Positions 39,851 to 49,119 are shown, counted from the stretch's first letter. The stretch is DNA of 64,000 nt from Massilia sp. IC2-278 (GCF_020708045.1 NZ_JAJFES010000009.1:1-64000); one strand, 5' to 3'. Program-made: numbers and translations. Notes: a model not told the origin generated them from the sequence alone.

Positions 39851-40699
39851 TTAGCGGGGAATCACAAAATCACCACGCTGACGAGCGCTTTCCTCCCAGT
39901 CTTTTACGCGCTTCTGCAAGACCGTTGCTTTCTTCTTCATCTCTTCAGTGCTCCCCCATCCATTCGCATCGCCCTCACTCAGTTCGCGAGCGAGATTCTT
40001 TTCATCCCGTGCTCTCTTTACTTCCAGGATGTCGAAGTCAAGATTGATCATGTAACGCAGGCCCAGACCTCCTTCTATGTATCCAATACTCAAACGCGCC
40101 AAAATATCATCTCCAACCCATTCGTAATTCTGTGGATTATGCATGAGCGCGCCCCAGTCCTCGGCTGGTATCCTGTATTGCGGATCGAGCGGGCAGGCCC
40201 CGAGCTGGTCGATCTGGCCATGTTCATTGAGGTAGGAAGAACGACCCATTACTGCCGGGCAGAGCGGATCAAGCTGCCGCTTCCATTTGCCGCGCTGAAA
40301 TTGTTCGACTATGCTCTCAACATATGCCTGAGCTGACTCATGCGTGGCAATAGCCTTTTTGGATGTCATGAAGGTCACTGTTTCGACACTCAATTCAGCT
40401 CCATGCTCTTTATCTGCGTACATCGTTAAGGAATAGGCCTTCGGAATCCGTACTTCATAACCTGGCCTAACGAAACTAAAATAAATCCCATCGGGGATAT
40501 CTGTTAAACTGTAGCTCACCAGTCCTGCCACATTCGATGTCGCGAATTTTGGCGCACCGCTCGTCCTGGCGGTCTCATGGATGTTCTTCCCGAGGTCAAA
40601 TTTGATTTGATCCATTTTTTCTCCTGCAGTGAAGTAGGCGCCCACCGGCACCGAGAAGGCAAGAACAAGAACCGCTACCGCAACACATGACTTTCTCAT
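39851..40699 (-). CDS. Exported protein of unknown function, coupled to the candidate effector gene
   Basis: 282 residues beginning MRKSCVAVAVLVLAFSVPVG, a signal peptide or N-terminal anchor. The body contains GAELSVETVTFMTSKKAIA near residues 100-118 and WVGDDILARLSIGYIEGGLG near 200-220, and a charged helical C terminus. The ATG (40699) overlaps the stop of the 476-residue gene upstream (ATGA), a strong sign of functional pairing such as effector and immunity protein. No family assigned. Confidence 0.65.
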   Translation of the reverse strand: MRKSCVAVAVLVLAFSVPVGAYFTAGEKMDQIKFDLGKNIHETARTSGAPKFATSNVAGLVSYSLTDIPDGIYFSFVRPGYEVRIPKAYSLTMYADKEHGAELSVETVTFMTSKKAIATHESAQAYVESIVEQFQRGKWKRQLDPLCPAVMGRSSYLNEHGQIDQLGACPLDPQYRIPAEDWGALMHNPQNYEWVGDDILARLSIGYIEGGLGLRYMINLDFDILEVKRARDEKNLARELSEGDANGWGSTEEMKKKATVLQKRVKDWEESARQRGDFVIPR

Positions 40700-42126
40700 G
40701 CTGCCATCCACGTCCTAATTTTGTGGAGCTCTGCCTCCATGTAATCGCGCCTGATCTGCATCAGGTGATTAAATTGCTTGGCAATATTTTCTACAAATTC
40801 CATACGATCAGCCGCATTTGGCAGACTTTTCCTTTCCCCAAAGAATCGTTCGGCGATGCCGGTTGGCGCATCGAACACGGTTTCTAAAGCGGGATCATTG
40901 TTCATAGCACCTGCACTGTATATCACCTTAAACTTTGGTGATAACCACCCGTTTGTCATTCGACTAAATTTATGATTGGTATCCATTGTCGCTTTAAGTA
41001 AAGGATCGTTATAGATCAATGGCTGGAGCACATTGATTTGTTCTTGCTCCGCCACGGCAACAAGCTCACGGAATTGTATTTCCGCCTTTTTTGCTTTATT
41101 CGGAGCACTGAATTCGTTGATGAGCTGATGGTATGTTTCAGAGACAGCGTTTGTAGTAGTAAAAGAACGTAACTTCACAAGCGCTGCAAGTGCTCCCGCA
41201 TCCTTGACCATTCGACCAAGTTCAATATGTTCTGACTCCATAACGTAGTAGGCTTCTTGAAATTTCCCCCAATACCCACTGAACGGCATTCGGTAGCCAT
41301 GATCGAAGTCTTTCACGTGCGCCCGACAATAATGATGAGCGCGATATGCTACCGCCCCGTGCTGCCCATAGCCGCCATCGGGACTCCATAGTGTCGGTTC
41401 CTTGAGGTAGCCCCCTGCCGTTTTATAAACCGGATCGCTTTCAAGACGCCCAGCCAGTCGCGCCATCCACGGGGGACCGTATGGAAGCTCTTCAATGGCT
41501 TTTTTCGATGCATGTTGGTAAGTTTCCCAGTTGCGCTCTGGAAGACATGCCGCCAGCCGTTTGGTGTTGAGCGTGCCATCGGGGGTAATACCGTATTGGA
41601 GAAAAAACCAGAGCCAAGGATAAATATCCATGAATAGCCAAAGGTTGCCTTTGGCGAGGGCTGCATAGGTCCGAAGTGCATGCTGATACGGCGAATCGCT
41701 TGTCATGACGAGACTGCCCAAGTCCGCCACGCTGGAATTTCTGGTGACACTGGCCAAATCTTTCCATTGCCGCTGCAGGACTTCTTCACGCGTGAATCGG
41801 TACGCTTCGACGATATCTTTCACCACGAAGGCCGCCAACGCCGGCCAGTAGAATTGCACCTTGCCTTTCGACTTTCTGGCGCTCTCGAAGTAGAGAACGG
41901 CATAGTGGGCAGCGATTCGCTTTGCTCTACGCTCCGGATCAGTGATCAAGTGGTAACAACCGTCCTGAGTGTTGTTGTCGCTTACGGCAATGAGCGCCGC
42001 CTGTTGCGCGTATGACCAAAGATGCCGGTATTCGACCTTGGCATCGTGCTGAGAGTCTGCGGTGGTATTGGTCATGCACGTACCGAGCACCTCGATCGAC
42101 ACGCCTTTCTCGTCTGTTTCAGCCAT
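40696..42126 (-). CDS. Candidate type VI cargo protein (DUF2515-like)
   Basis: A 476-residue soluble protein without a signal peptide, encoded 23 nt after vgrG. It has no recognised enzymatic motif; conserved-looking features are RIAAHYAVLYFESARKSKGK near residues 70-89, LWLFMDIYPWLWFF near 162-175 and a His/Tyr-rich GAVAYRAHHYCRAHVKDFDH near 256-275. The overall pattern recalls DUF2515 proteins linked to vgrG genes, from memory and not verified. Place in the vgrG unit and coupling to an exported partner suggest an effector or loading protein. G+C is lower than in the neighbourhood. Confidence 0.6.
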   Translation of the reverse strand: MAETDEKGVSIEVLGTCMTNTTADSQHDAKVEYRHLWSYAQQAALIAVSDNNTQDGCYHLITDPERRAKRIAAHYAVLYFESARKSKGKVQFYWPALAAFVVKDIVEAYRFTREEVLQRQWKDLASVTRNSSVADLGSLVMTSDSPYQHALRTYAALAKGNLWLFMDIYPWLWFFLQYGITPDGTLNTKRLAACLPERNWETYQHASKKAIEELPYGPPWMARLAGRLESDPVYKTAGGYLKEPTLWSPDGGYGQHGAVAYRAHHYCRAHVKDFDHGYRMPFSGYWGKFQEAYYVMESEHIELGRMVKDAGALAALVKLRSFTTTNAVSETYHQLINEFSAPNKAKKAEIQFRELVAVAEQEQINVLQPLIYNDPLLKATMDTNHKFSRMTNGWLSPKFKVIYSAGAMNNDPALETVFDAPTGIAERFFGERKSLPNAADRMEFVENIAKQFNHLMQIRRDYMEAELHKIRTWMAA

Positions 42127-42149
42127 TGCCAGTCCTCATGACTCACGTT

Positions 42150-44984
42150 TTACTTCTTGATCTTGAACTCTGCATATCGCAAAGCGTATTCGAGTGGCTG
42201 AGCACTAGCGGTATCGAGGCGGTCGAGAGCACCGTCCACAGGACTCTGCTCGATGAGATGTTGCGCCTCATTGGCTTGATTAATAACGCGGAATGGCATT
42301 TCCGCAATCGCCTCACCGTGAGGGTCTTTGTAAACGATCTGCTCGTCATATCGGGGAGTGTCTACCGCTGACTCGGCTGGGTCAGGTACAACAAGACGTG
42401 TTGGCAGTGGCTTCACTTCAGCCGCTTGACTTGCGCCTTGATCAAACAAATGCTTCCCACCCTTCACCGAAAACTTCCCCGGCCAAGCAAACGTAATATC
42501 CCCACCCTCCAGCGTCACCGCCGACTGCCCCGCCTGCAGCACGATCTTTTCCTTCGCCTTGATCTCGATGCAGTCGTTCACCGAGATCACCGTGATTTCC
42601 TTGTCCGCCAAAATCTCCAGCTGATCCGTATGTGCTTGCAGCGACACCGGCCCATTCCCCGCAATCGCCTGGATGCCGCCCGAATGGGTAAAGAAAGTGG
42701 CCGCGCTACCAGCCACTGACGACACCGTATGCGCCGCAGCGAAATGCAGATCCGACTGCGCCGTCCAGTGCAGTTGCTGCCCCGCATGGATCACGGTCGA
42801 CGCCGGCGTCGCCCAGTTCACGCTCGCCGCTGCATCCATCAGCACAAGCGACGAACCGAATTTCTCGACCGGTTGCCCCGCATCGAGTTCGCGCGATCCC
42901 GGCCTGGCCTTCAGCGCTTCCTGGCCGCCAATGGCGCCCGCATACTTGCCCTGCGCAGCAGGATCGATCCATTCGATGAAATCGGCCTGCGCCTTCGCGG
43001 CATCCTTGCTGAACAGCGCTCCCTGCTGAACAGCGGCATCCCCCAACGTGCCCGCCAGCGCCTGCGCCCCCTTGAACAGCGACACGCTCTCGGCCGCATC
43101 CATCTGCGTCGAGGCGATGCCACTGCCCAGCTGGGACCGCGCACTGGTCGACACCAGCACGCCCTCGCCGCCACGAATCACGGCCCAGGCATCGGTGCGC
43201 AGTTCGAAGCCGCTGCCGCGGTAGGCGCCACGCGCAGCCGAACCGGGCGACTGCTGGATCAGGTAGCCAAGGTTCAGCTGCGTCGACGCGCAACTGGTTG
43301 CCAGCCGCGTACGCAGCTGGCCCTGCGTATCGTCGATCTGCCACTGGTTGTAGCCGCTGCCGTCGAAGCCGTGCGTGTGAATCCCGGACAGCACGCCCGC
43401 GTGATCGACGCCGGAATCGACGCCCGCCGCAAACGGCGGCAGGTCGGCGCCGGTGAACAGCTGGGCAACGACGATCGGCCGGTCCATATCGCCTTCGATG
43501 AAGTCGACCAGCACCTCGGTGCCGATGCGCGGCGTGAACACGGTGCCCCAGTTTGGCCCGGCCAGCGCTTCGGACACGCGCACCCAGGTGCCGGAGCGCT
43601 GGTCGCCCGGCGCGCAGCCGCGCTTGTCGATGTTGTGCTCCAGCCCACCGCGGTTCGCGCCCTGCCCGCGCTGCCATGCGAACTGCACCTTGACCTGGTG
43701 ATCGCGCGTTGAAGTGGCGGTGGCGTCGGCAACGCCGACCACCAGCGCCGTCTGTGGACCGAGGGCCGTCGACGGATGCGGCGCAACCGTCGCAGGCGGC
43801 ACCAGCGGCACGACGTCGCGCACGCAGCCGAAGCGGTTGCGGTAGGTGCCGTTTTCCAGGCCGCCAGGCGTGCTGTCGGCGATCCCGGTACGGAAGTTGT
43901 TGCGCGCCGCGTGCTCGACCCACAGCACGGTAAAGGCGTTCTCGCCATTCGGATAGCGGTCGTGCTGGGTCAGCCGGAAACCGTGGCCGGCCGCCAGCCG
44001 GCGCATGGCGCCGCCGCCCTCGAAGACCTTGTTGTCCTGTTCCAGCGCCAGCAGCATCAGGTCGCTGTGCGCATGAGGCGCGCCGCGTTCGGTGGCGATG
44101 CGCTCGCCGCTGCCGTCGTACACCTGCAATGCCGGCAGTTCGCCGGCGTCGAGGCAAGATTGCTGCTCGGCGCCCGGGGCCACCAGTTGCGTCGGGTCCC
44201 AGCTGCTGATGGCAACGCCATTCGCCTGCACGGCACGCCTGGCGCGGAAGTCGTCGATGGCGTCGTCGTGCTCGGTGGCGCGCACGCCGTGGAAGCGCAG
44301 CACGTCGCCACCTGGGGTGGCTGGAATGCGTGCGCGGCGGTCGAAGATGACGAGCTTGTGACTGGCGTGGCCACGCGCATCAGGTGCGTCATCGGCCTGG
44401 TCGTGCTCGAAGCGCCAGTTCAGGCCTTCGCTGGCCAGCAGCCGCACCAGGAAGTCGAAATCCGTTTCGCGGTACTGGGTGCAGACCGGCCGCACCCGCA
44501 ATTCCTGGGTGATGGCGAAGTCGAAGCGCACCTGCGGGTAATCGGCCAGCAGTTCGGTGACGATCTCGCGCGCGTTCTTGTCCTGGAACAGATAGCTGTC
44601 GCGGCGCAGCGTCATCAGCGCCAGGGCCGGTTCCAGTTGCAGGCGGTAGCGGGCGATGCCGCCGTCGGCGCCGAGCCAGGCCGCGCCCGTGCACAGGCCG
44701 TGCCAGGCGCGCCGGCTGCCGTCGGGCTGCAGCAGGCCGACGGTCAGTTCTTCGCCGATGAAGCCTGCCAGGTCGAGGTCGGCCGAGGTGCTGAGGGCAT
44801 CAACCTCGAAGGCGAACAGTTCGTTGACGGCTTCGCGTCCAGTAAAGGCTTCGACGGCGGGCGCCTCGGGCAGGCTGCCGTCCCGGGCGCTGGCCAGGGT
44901 GATGAGGCGCGCGTGCTGGCTGAGACCGGTGCCGAACTGGCCCAGTGCAAGGCCAAGGGCGGCCAACTCGGGCGGGGCGTTCAT
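42150..44984 (-). CDS. vgrG: Type VI secretion system tip protein VgrG with DUF2345 region
   Basis: A 944-residue spike protein. The gp27-like part occupies about residues 20-400 (ARLITLASARDG, QYRETDFDFLVRLLASEGLNW near 195-215). The gp5-like OB-fold follows (KVQFAWQRG near 435; GTEVLVDFIEGDMDRPIVVA near 490-510), then a DUF2345 region from about 700 (SGGIQAIAGNGPVSLQAHTD and KEKIVLQAGQSAVTLEGGDI). A C-terminal extension of about 80 residues after the beta-helix could carry or bind cargo. The ATG at 44984 overlaps the stop of a 10-codon leader with a good ribosome-binding site. No tss core genes are in the window. Confidence 0.93.
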   Translation of the reverse strand: MNAPPELAALGLALGQFGTGLSQHARLITLASARDGSLPEAPAVEAFTGREAVNELFAFEVDALSTSADLDLAGFIGEELTVGLLQPDGSRRAWHGLCTGAAWLGADGGIARYRLQLEPALALMTLRRDSYLFQDKNAREIVTELLADYPQVRFDFAITQELRVRPVCTQYRETDFDFLVRLLASEGLNWRFEHDQADDAPDARGHASHKLVIFDRRARIPATPGGDVLRFHGVRATEHDDAIDDFRARRAVQANGVAISSWDPTQLVAPGAEQQSCLDAGELPALQVYDGSGERIATERGAPHAHSDLMLLALEQDNKVFEGGGAMRRLAAGHGFRLTQHDRYPNGENAFTVLWVEHAARNNFRTGIADSTPGGLENGTYRNRFGCVRDVVPLVPPATVAPHPSTALGPQTALVVGVADATATSTRDHQVKVQFAWQRGQGANRGGLEHNIDKRGCAPGDQRSGTWVRVSEALAGPNWGTVFTPRIGTEVLVDFIEGDMDRPIVVAQLFTGADLPPFAAGVDSGVDHAGVLSGIHTHGFDGSGYNQWQIDDTQGQLRTRLATSCASTQLNLGYLIQQSPGSAARGAYRGSGFELRTDAWAVIRGGEGVLVSTSARSQLGSGIASTQMDAAESVSLFKGAQALAGTLGDAAVQQGALFSKDAAKAQADFIEWIDPAAQGKYAGAIGGQEALKARPGSRELDAGQPVEKFGSSLVLMDAAASVNWATPASTVIHAGQQLHWTAQSDLHFAAAHTVSSVAGSAATFFTHSGGIQAIAGNGPVSLQAHTDQLEILADKEITVISVNDCIEIKAKEKIVLQAGQSAVTLEGGDITFAWPGKFSVKGGKHLFDQGASQAAEVKPLPTRLVVPDPAESAVDTPRYDEQIVYKDPHGEAIAEMPFRVINQANEAQHLIEQSPVDGALDRLDTASAQPLEYALRYAEFKIKK

Positions 44985-45013
44985 TGGGCAGAGACGACTG
45001 CGATCGATGCCAT
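44981..45013 (-). CDS. 10-residue leader peptide overlapping the vgrG start
   Basis: AAGGAG (45021-45026) stands 6 nt before an ATG (45013) that opens a 10-codon frame, MASIAVVSAQ, ending TGA at 44981-44983. That TGA overlaps the vgrG ATG (ATGA). vgrG itself has no ribosome-binding site, so ribosomes may reach it only after reading the leader. Alternatively vgrG starts upstream in its own frame. Confidence 0.45.
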   Translation of the reverse strand: MASIAVVSAQ

Positions 45014-45207
45014 CCAGGACTCCTTTGCGATGCGGTAAACCGGCAGGGGTGTCGGGCAGGCGAATTGTCGAGCCCGCCCGGACACGCACAGCCGTCGATC
45101 TTACCGAAGCGGAAAGTGCGGAAATAGCCCGTGCAACATGACGGGAATCAATGCAGAAGTGAAATATTTTGCCGGGTGCATGCCCGGCCTCGAAGCTCGG
45201 CCGGCGC

Positions 45208-46422
45208 TTACGGCGCGGCAGGCGGCGTCGATTCCAGCGGGGCCAGGCCGCGCAGGCGCAAGGCGATCAGCATGGCCAGCACCAGGATCGCACCGAGCAG
45301 GCCGACCACGCCGAACCAGCCGCCGTGCTCCCACAAATAGCCCGAGAACCAGCCGACCACGCTCGACCCGAGGTAGTAGAAGAACAGGTAGAGCGCCGAG
45401 GCCAGTGCCTGCGGCGGCCGTGCGCGCCGACCGACCCAGCTGCTCGCCACCGAGTGCGAGGCAAAGAAACCGAAGGTGTACAGGCCCACGCCGGCGACAA
45501 CCGCGACCAGGTTGCCGGAGAGCGTGAGCAGCAGCCCGCCCAGCATCAGCGACATCACCAGCCACAGCACGTTGCGCCGGCCCAGGCGGTCGGCCAGGCG
45601 CCCGGCCCAGACCGAGCTGAAGATGCCGAGCAGGTACAGTACCGAGAGTGCGCCGACGGCGCTCTGGCGCAGCCCGAATTCCGGCCCCAGCAGGCGGTAG
45701 CCGATGTAGTTGTACAGGCTGACGAAGGAGCCCATCAGCAGGAAGGCCAGCATGAAGAGGAAAGGCAGGCCGGGGTCGCGCAGGTGGCGGCGGGCGCCGT
45801 CGACCAGGCCGCCCAGGCCGCCCTGCCCCGGCCGGAAGCGTTTCGAGACCGGCAGGCTGCGCCAGAATTCCCAGGCCGCGTACAGGCCGGCGGCGCCCAT
45901 CAGGCCGAGGGCCAGGCGCCAGGAAAAGAAGTCGCTGATGACCGAGGCCAGCACGCGCCCGAACATGCCGCCAAAGGCGCTGCCGCTGATGTACATGCCC
46001 ATCGCCAGGCCGAGCGAGCTGCCTTCGATTTCCTCGCTCAGGTAGGCCATGGCGACGGCGGGCATCCCGCCCAGCATGAAGCCCATCAGGGCGCGCAGGG
46101 CGACCAGTTGCGCGTAGTCGCTGGTAAATGCGGCCAGCAATGTGAGCAGGCCGCCGCTGAACATCGAGGCGGCCATCAGTGGCTTGCGGCCGAAGCGGTC
46201 TGACAGGATGCTCGATATCAGCAGGGAGATGGCCAGGGCGCCGGTGGAAATCGACAGGGCCAGGCTGCTTTGCGCGGGCGTCAGGGCGAAGTCGCGCGCC
46301 AGCAGGGGCATCAGCGGCTGGACGCTGTAGAGCAGTGCGAAGGTGGAGAAACCGCCAAAGGCCATGGCGCGGTTGACGCGCTTGAACTCGACGCTGCCGG
46401 CAGCGATGGCAGGGGTAGGCAT
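45208..46422 (-). CDS. MFS transporter (YnfM-like)
   Basis: A 404-residue permease of 12 hydrophobic segments. The MFS loop 2-3 motif appears as DRFGRKPLM near residues 73-81 and the matching half as DRLGRRNVLW near 274-283. The arrangement and the YSEEIEG-like AYLSEEIEGSSLGLAMGMYISG near 125-145 recall the YnfM/arabinose-efflux group. The start at 46422 is chosen from a much longer open frame because it begins before the first membrane helix (about residue 16). Substrate unknown. Confidence 0.88.
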   Translation of the reverse strand: MPTPAIAAGSVEFKRVNRAMAFGGFSTFALLYSVQPLMPLLARDFALTPAQSSLALSISTGALAISLLISSILSDRFGRKPLMAASMFSGGLLTLLAAFTSDYAQLVALRALMGFMLGGMPAVAMAYLSEEIEGSSLGLAMGMYISGSAFGGMFGRVLASVISDFFSWRLALGLMGAAGLYAAWEFWRSLPVSKRFRPGQGGLGGLVDGARRHLRDPGLPFLFMLAFLLMGSFVSLYNYIGYRLLGPEFGLRQSAVGALSVLYLLGIFSSVWAGRLADRLGRRNVLWLVMSLMLGGLLLTLSGNLVAVVAGVGLYTFGFFASHSVASSWVGRRARPPQALASALYLFFYYLGSSVVGWFSGYLWEHGGWFGVVGLLGAILVLAMLIALRLRGLAPLESTPPAAP

Positions 46423-46530
46423 GGGGTGAATCCTGGAATGCGACTGCCCATGATAACGGAGATCGGCCGGGGCTGCTGGAGGGGGCGGGGTTTTGGCAGC
46501 CGCGTTACAGCGGTGGCAGCGGTAAGCCAT

Positions 46531-46556
46531 GTAGGGTGGACCGGGCCACCCTACCC
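46531..46556. repeat. Short palindrome of the GTAGGGTGGAC family
   Basis: GTAGGGTGG-ACCGGG-CCACCCTAC is a perfect 9-bp inverted repeat (stem 46531-46539 and 46546-46554 or so). It shares the GTAGGGTGG arm with the other dispersed palindromes but has a shorter loop. It lies just past the stop of the 302-residue gene. Confidence 0.65.
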
Positions 46557-46559
46557 CTG

Positions 46560-47468
46560 TTACGGATACTCCGTATCCAGCTCGGAACCAGCATAGTTTT
46601 CCAGCTCCGCGATCAGCTGCTTCATCGGCGCCTTGGTGCGGATGCTTTGCAGGACCGTGCAATGCTCGCGGTAGGTCTGGATGCGCTCGGCGATGATGGC
46701 GCGGTGCGGCGCCGGGATCTTGTCGAGGAAGTGCGCCCAGCCGGTTTCGAAGTCCGGGTTGTCCTTGCGCACCGCCTTGACGAAGCGCTCGAAGCCCTTC
46801 TGCGTGGTGCGCGCGACGATGGTGCCGCCGCCTTCCACCGCGAAGATGATCGCCAGCGCGATCACGCCTTCGGCGTTCAGGTCCGGGTCGTTGACCGCGC
46901 CTTCGTAGTGGTGCTTGCGCAGCCACTGGGCGGCGCGCACGATGGCCTGCACGCCCTGGCGCTGCTGCAGCTGGCCGAGGTAGCGTTCGTAGCCGGTCCA
47001 GCTTTCGCCGGGGTCGGCGGTGCACAAATCGACGAACAGTTCCTTCAGGCGGCGCTGGGCGTAGACCGGGTCGCTGTCGTATTCGCCGACCAGGCTGTCC
47101 TCGGGCAGCGCGGACAGTTCGCGCACCAGGCGAAAGCCCGCCTGGAACACGGACTCGACGCCGTCCTCGATCAGGATGTCGAGGGCCACGGCGTCGCCGT
47201 CGTCCTCGCTCACGCTCTCTTCCACGAGCAGGCTTTCCAGGCCCAGCGACACGCCGCCCACCGTCAGCAGCAGCCCGCGCTGGATGCCTTCGGCGGTGCG
47301 GTCGTTGGTGAACTTCTCGGCCACCATCGCGGTGACGCCGGACAGTTCGTCGGCCAGGATCGCCGCTTCTTCCGGGTCTTCATTGACCAGCAGCCTGATC
47401 GCACGGACCAGGCGGGGCAGCTTCTCGATGACGATTGCGGGCAGCATCGGCGATGGGCTCCCGCTCAC
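46560..47468 (-). CDS. Uncharacterised acidic protein, last gene of the J-domain operon
   Basis: 302 residues, cytoplasmic, acidic, helical. It opens with a GTG that overlaps the stop of the upstream gene (GTGA at 47465-47468). Recognisable landmarks are RGLLLTVGGVSLGLESLLVEESVSEDDGD near residues 65-93 and a helical C terminus. No domain or active-site motif is recognised. Tight coupling with two other unknown genes behind a J-domain gene suggests they work together. Confidence 0.6.
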   Translation of the reverse strand: MSGSPSPMLPAIVIEKLPRLVRAIRLLVNEDPEEAAILADELSGVTAMVAEKFTNDRTAEGIQRGLLLTVGGVSLGLESLLVEESVSEDDGDAVALDILIEDGVESVFQAGFRLVRELSALPEDSLVGEYDSDPVYAQRRLKELFVDLCTADPGESWTGYERYLGQLQQRQGVQAIVRAAQWLRKHHYEGAVNDPDLNAEGVIALAIIFAVEGGGTIVARTTQKGFERFVKAVRKDNPDFETGWAHFLDKIPAPHRAIIAERIQTYREHCTVLQSIRTKAPMKQLIAELENYAGSELDTEYP

Positions 47469-48241
47469 GAGAAGATGTCCGAGCCCATGCTCTTGCGCGT
47501 ACTGCGGCGCGGCATGGTGCGGACCGACGGCACCTGCTTGCGCAGGCGGTACAGCAGCTCGCGCGTGCCGCGCTGCTGGAAGTCCGGGTCTTCGTCGGGA
47601 TCGTCCGGGTATTCGGCATCGGCCATCTCGGCGCTGTGGCGGAAGTCCGGGAACAGCTCGATCAGCGAACGCTCCCAGCCGTCTTCGCTGGCTTTCGCCA
47701 GGTCGACCGCGAGCGGGATGATGTCGCTGTCGGACGAGGTCTGGCCCGTCACGTAGCGGCCCTTCAGGTTGATCTCGCCGGCCACTTCCATGATCTCTTT
47801 CGGCGCCAGCGACCAGATGATGGCGAACACGGTGGCGCCGTGGTCGGTGCTCGAGGCTTCCTGCAGCAGTTCGTGGCGGCGGTCCTCGTCGTCGTTGGCG
47901 TAGACCACGCCGTGCACGTGGTTGAACAGGCCCTCGGCCAGGCGCTCGGGGTCGTCCTCGATCATGTTGTCGGGCCAGGTGGCGGCCAGGTAGGCCAGGC
48001 TGTCGGCCCAGGCTTTCGGCGGCACCAGCATGGTGGCCAGCGAAGTCTTGGCGCCGTCGAAGCCGGCCAGGTGCAACGCCGTCACTTGCGGCGGCAGGGT
48101 CGACAGCACCTCGGCCACGGCGTAGTCGCCGTGTTCGTCGGCCGCCTGCGAGAACGCCTCTTCGGCGTGCTGCAGCGAGCCGGCCAGTACCAGTTCGCTG
48201 ACCTGTTTGGTCAGCGCCGGCAGGTTGGCTTTGTCACTCAT
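47465..48241 (-). CDS. Uncharacterised protein, third gene of the J-domain operon
   Basis: 258 residues, acidic, cytoplasmic. Internal helical pairs such as AVAEVLSTLPPQVTALHLAGF near residues 41-61 and KAWADSLAYLAATWPDNMIEDD near 76-97 suggest a helical-repeat scaffold. The last 25 residues are basic (RLRKQVPSVRTMPRRSTRKS). It overlaps both neighbours by 4 nt (ATGA and GTGA). Not recognised. Confidence 0.6.
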   Translation of the reverse strand: MSDKANLPALTKQVSELVLAGSLQHAEEAFSQAADEHGDYAVAEVLSTLPPQVTALHLAGFDGAKTSLATMLVPPKAWADSLAYLAATWPDNMIEDDPERLAEGLFNHVHGVVYANDDEDRRHELLQEASSTDHGATVFAIIWSLAPKEIMEVAGEINLKGRYVTGQTSSDSDIIPLAVDLAKASEDGWERSLIELFPDFRHSAEMADAEYPDDPDEDPDFQQRGTRELLYRLRKQVPSVRTMPRRSTRKSMGSDIFS

Positions 48242-48756
48242 TCACGTTCTCCCTGGTCGAAAATCTGGGTGAAGTCGTCGGTGGCGGCGGTGTCGTCCAT
48301 GCTCTGGACGTCGTCTTCGTCGTCGCCCTCGTCGCCTTCGGCCAGCTGGTCGAGCGACTGGTCGTCGTCCTGCCAGCGCTGCTGGTGCTTGAACAGGAAG
48401 GCGGTGATGATGGCCTGGCGCGCCAGTTCCGGATGGTTTTCCGTCATCGACGCGTACATGGCCGCGCCGTCTTCGCCTTCGCACTCGGCCATGGCGAACA
48501 CCGGGGCCGGGTCGCCGCCTTCGTAGTCGGCCGCTTCGCGCAGCAGGCCTTTCGGGTCCTTGAAACGAATCTTGTCAACGAGGGCGAATGCCATCAGGTT
48601 GACATCGTCGATGCCCGAGCCGCCGGCGTATTCCGACACCAGGGCATCGACCATCATGTTGTAGTTCTTCTTGTTGGGCGGGTCGCCCAGGGTGCCGTCG
48701 ATCTGGCCTTCCAGTTCACGCGACTGGTAGGCGAATTCGGGATGTACTCTTTTCAT
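48238..48756 (-). CDS. Uncharacterised protein with acidic C terminus, second gene of the J-domain operon
   Basis: 172 residues. The N-terminal part includes YAYQSRELEGQ-like FAYQSRELEGQIDGTLGDPP near residues 8-27; residues about 130-172 are very acidic (EGDEGDDEDDVQSMDD), a low-complexity tail. The ATG at 48756 follows AGGAAC and is preferred to an upstream in-frame start. The stop overlaps the next gene. It lies 72 nt after the J-domain gene. Not recognised. Confidence 0.6.
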   Translation of the reverse strand: MKRVHPEFAYQSRELEGQIDGTLGDPPNKKNYNMMVDALVSEYAGGSGIDDVNLMAFALVDKIRFKDPKGLLREAADYEGGDPAPVFAMAECEGEDGAAMYASMTENHPELARQAIITAFLFKHQQRWQDDDQSLDQLAEGDEGDDEDDVQSMDDTAATDDFTQIFDQGERE

Positions 48757-48828
48757 GTTCTTGTTCCTGTAGGGGTTCGAGGGCCGATGCGGGCATGTGC
48801 CCCGCATCGGCACGGCTCTTCATTCGGC

Positions 48829-49119
48829 TCAGACTTGCAGCGTCACGCCGTTCAGCGCGAATAGCGAGCGCCACAGCTCAAAGGCCTCGGCCTCGGCATC
48901 GAGCACGATGCGGTGGTTCACGCTCTGGTTGTATTCGTCGCGTTTGGCGCGGTCGGACAGGATCTCGTAGGCCTTGCTGACGGCCTTGAAGCGCGCTTCC
49001 GCACCCGGCGCCTGGTTGCGGTCGGGGTGGTAGCGCATCGCCAGCGAGCGGTAGACCTTCTTGATCTCATCGTCGCTGGCATTCGGCGCGACGCCGAGGA
49101 TCGCGTATAAATTTTCCAA
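48829..49119 (-). CDS. Short J-domain (DnaJ-like) protein
   Basis: 96 residues consisting mainly of a J domain: [21 protein letters not shown] near residues 4-24, the HPD motif at about 31-33 (RYHPDRN), and [16 protein letters not shown] near 49-64. It lacks the Gly/Phe, zinc and C-terminal domains of DnaJ, so it should direct an Hsp70 to specific clients. The start is TTG (49119) behind GGAG. It heads an operon of three acidic unknown proteins, its likely partners or clients. Confidence 0.85.
   Translation of the reverse strand: MENLYAILGVAPNASDDEIKKVYRSLAMRYHPDRNQAPGAEARFKAVSKAYEILSDRAKRDEYNQSVNHRIVLDAEAEAFELWRSLFALNGVTLQV

Noticed and set aside
44945..46203. Plus-strand open frames opposite vgrG 5' end and the MFS gene
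   Set aside because: Composition is Arg/Ala/Gln-biased shadow sequence and the minus strand has VgrG and MFS signatures.
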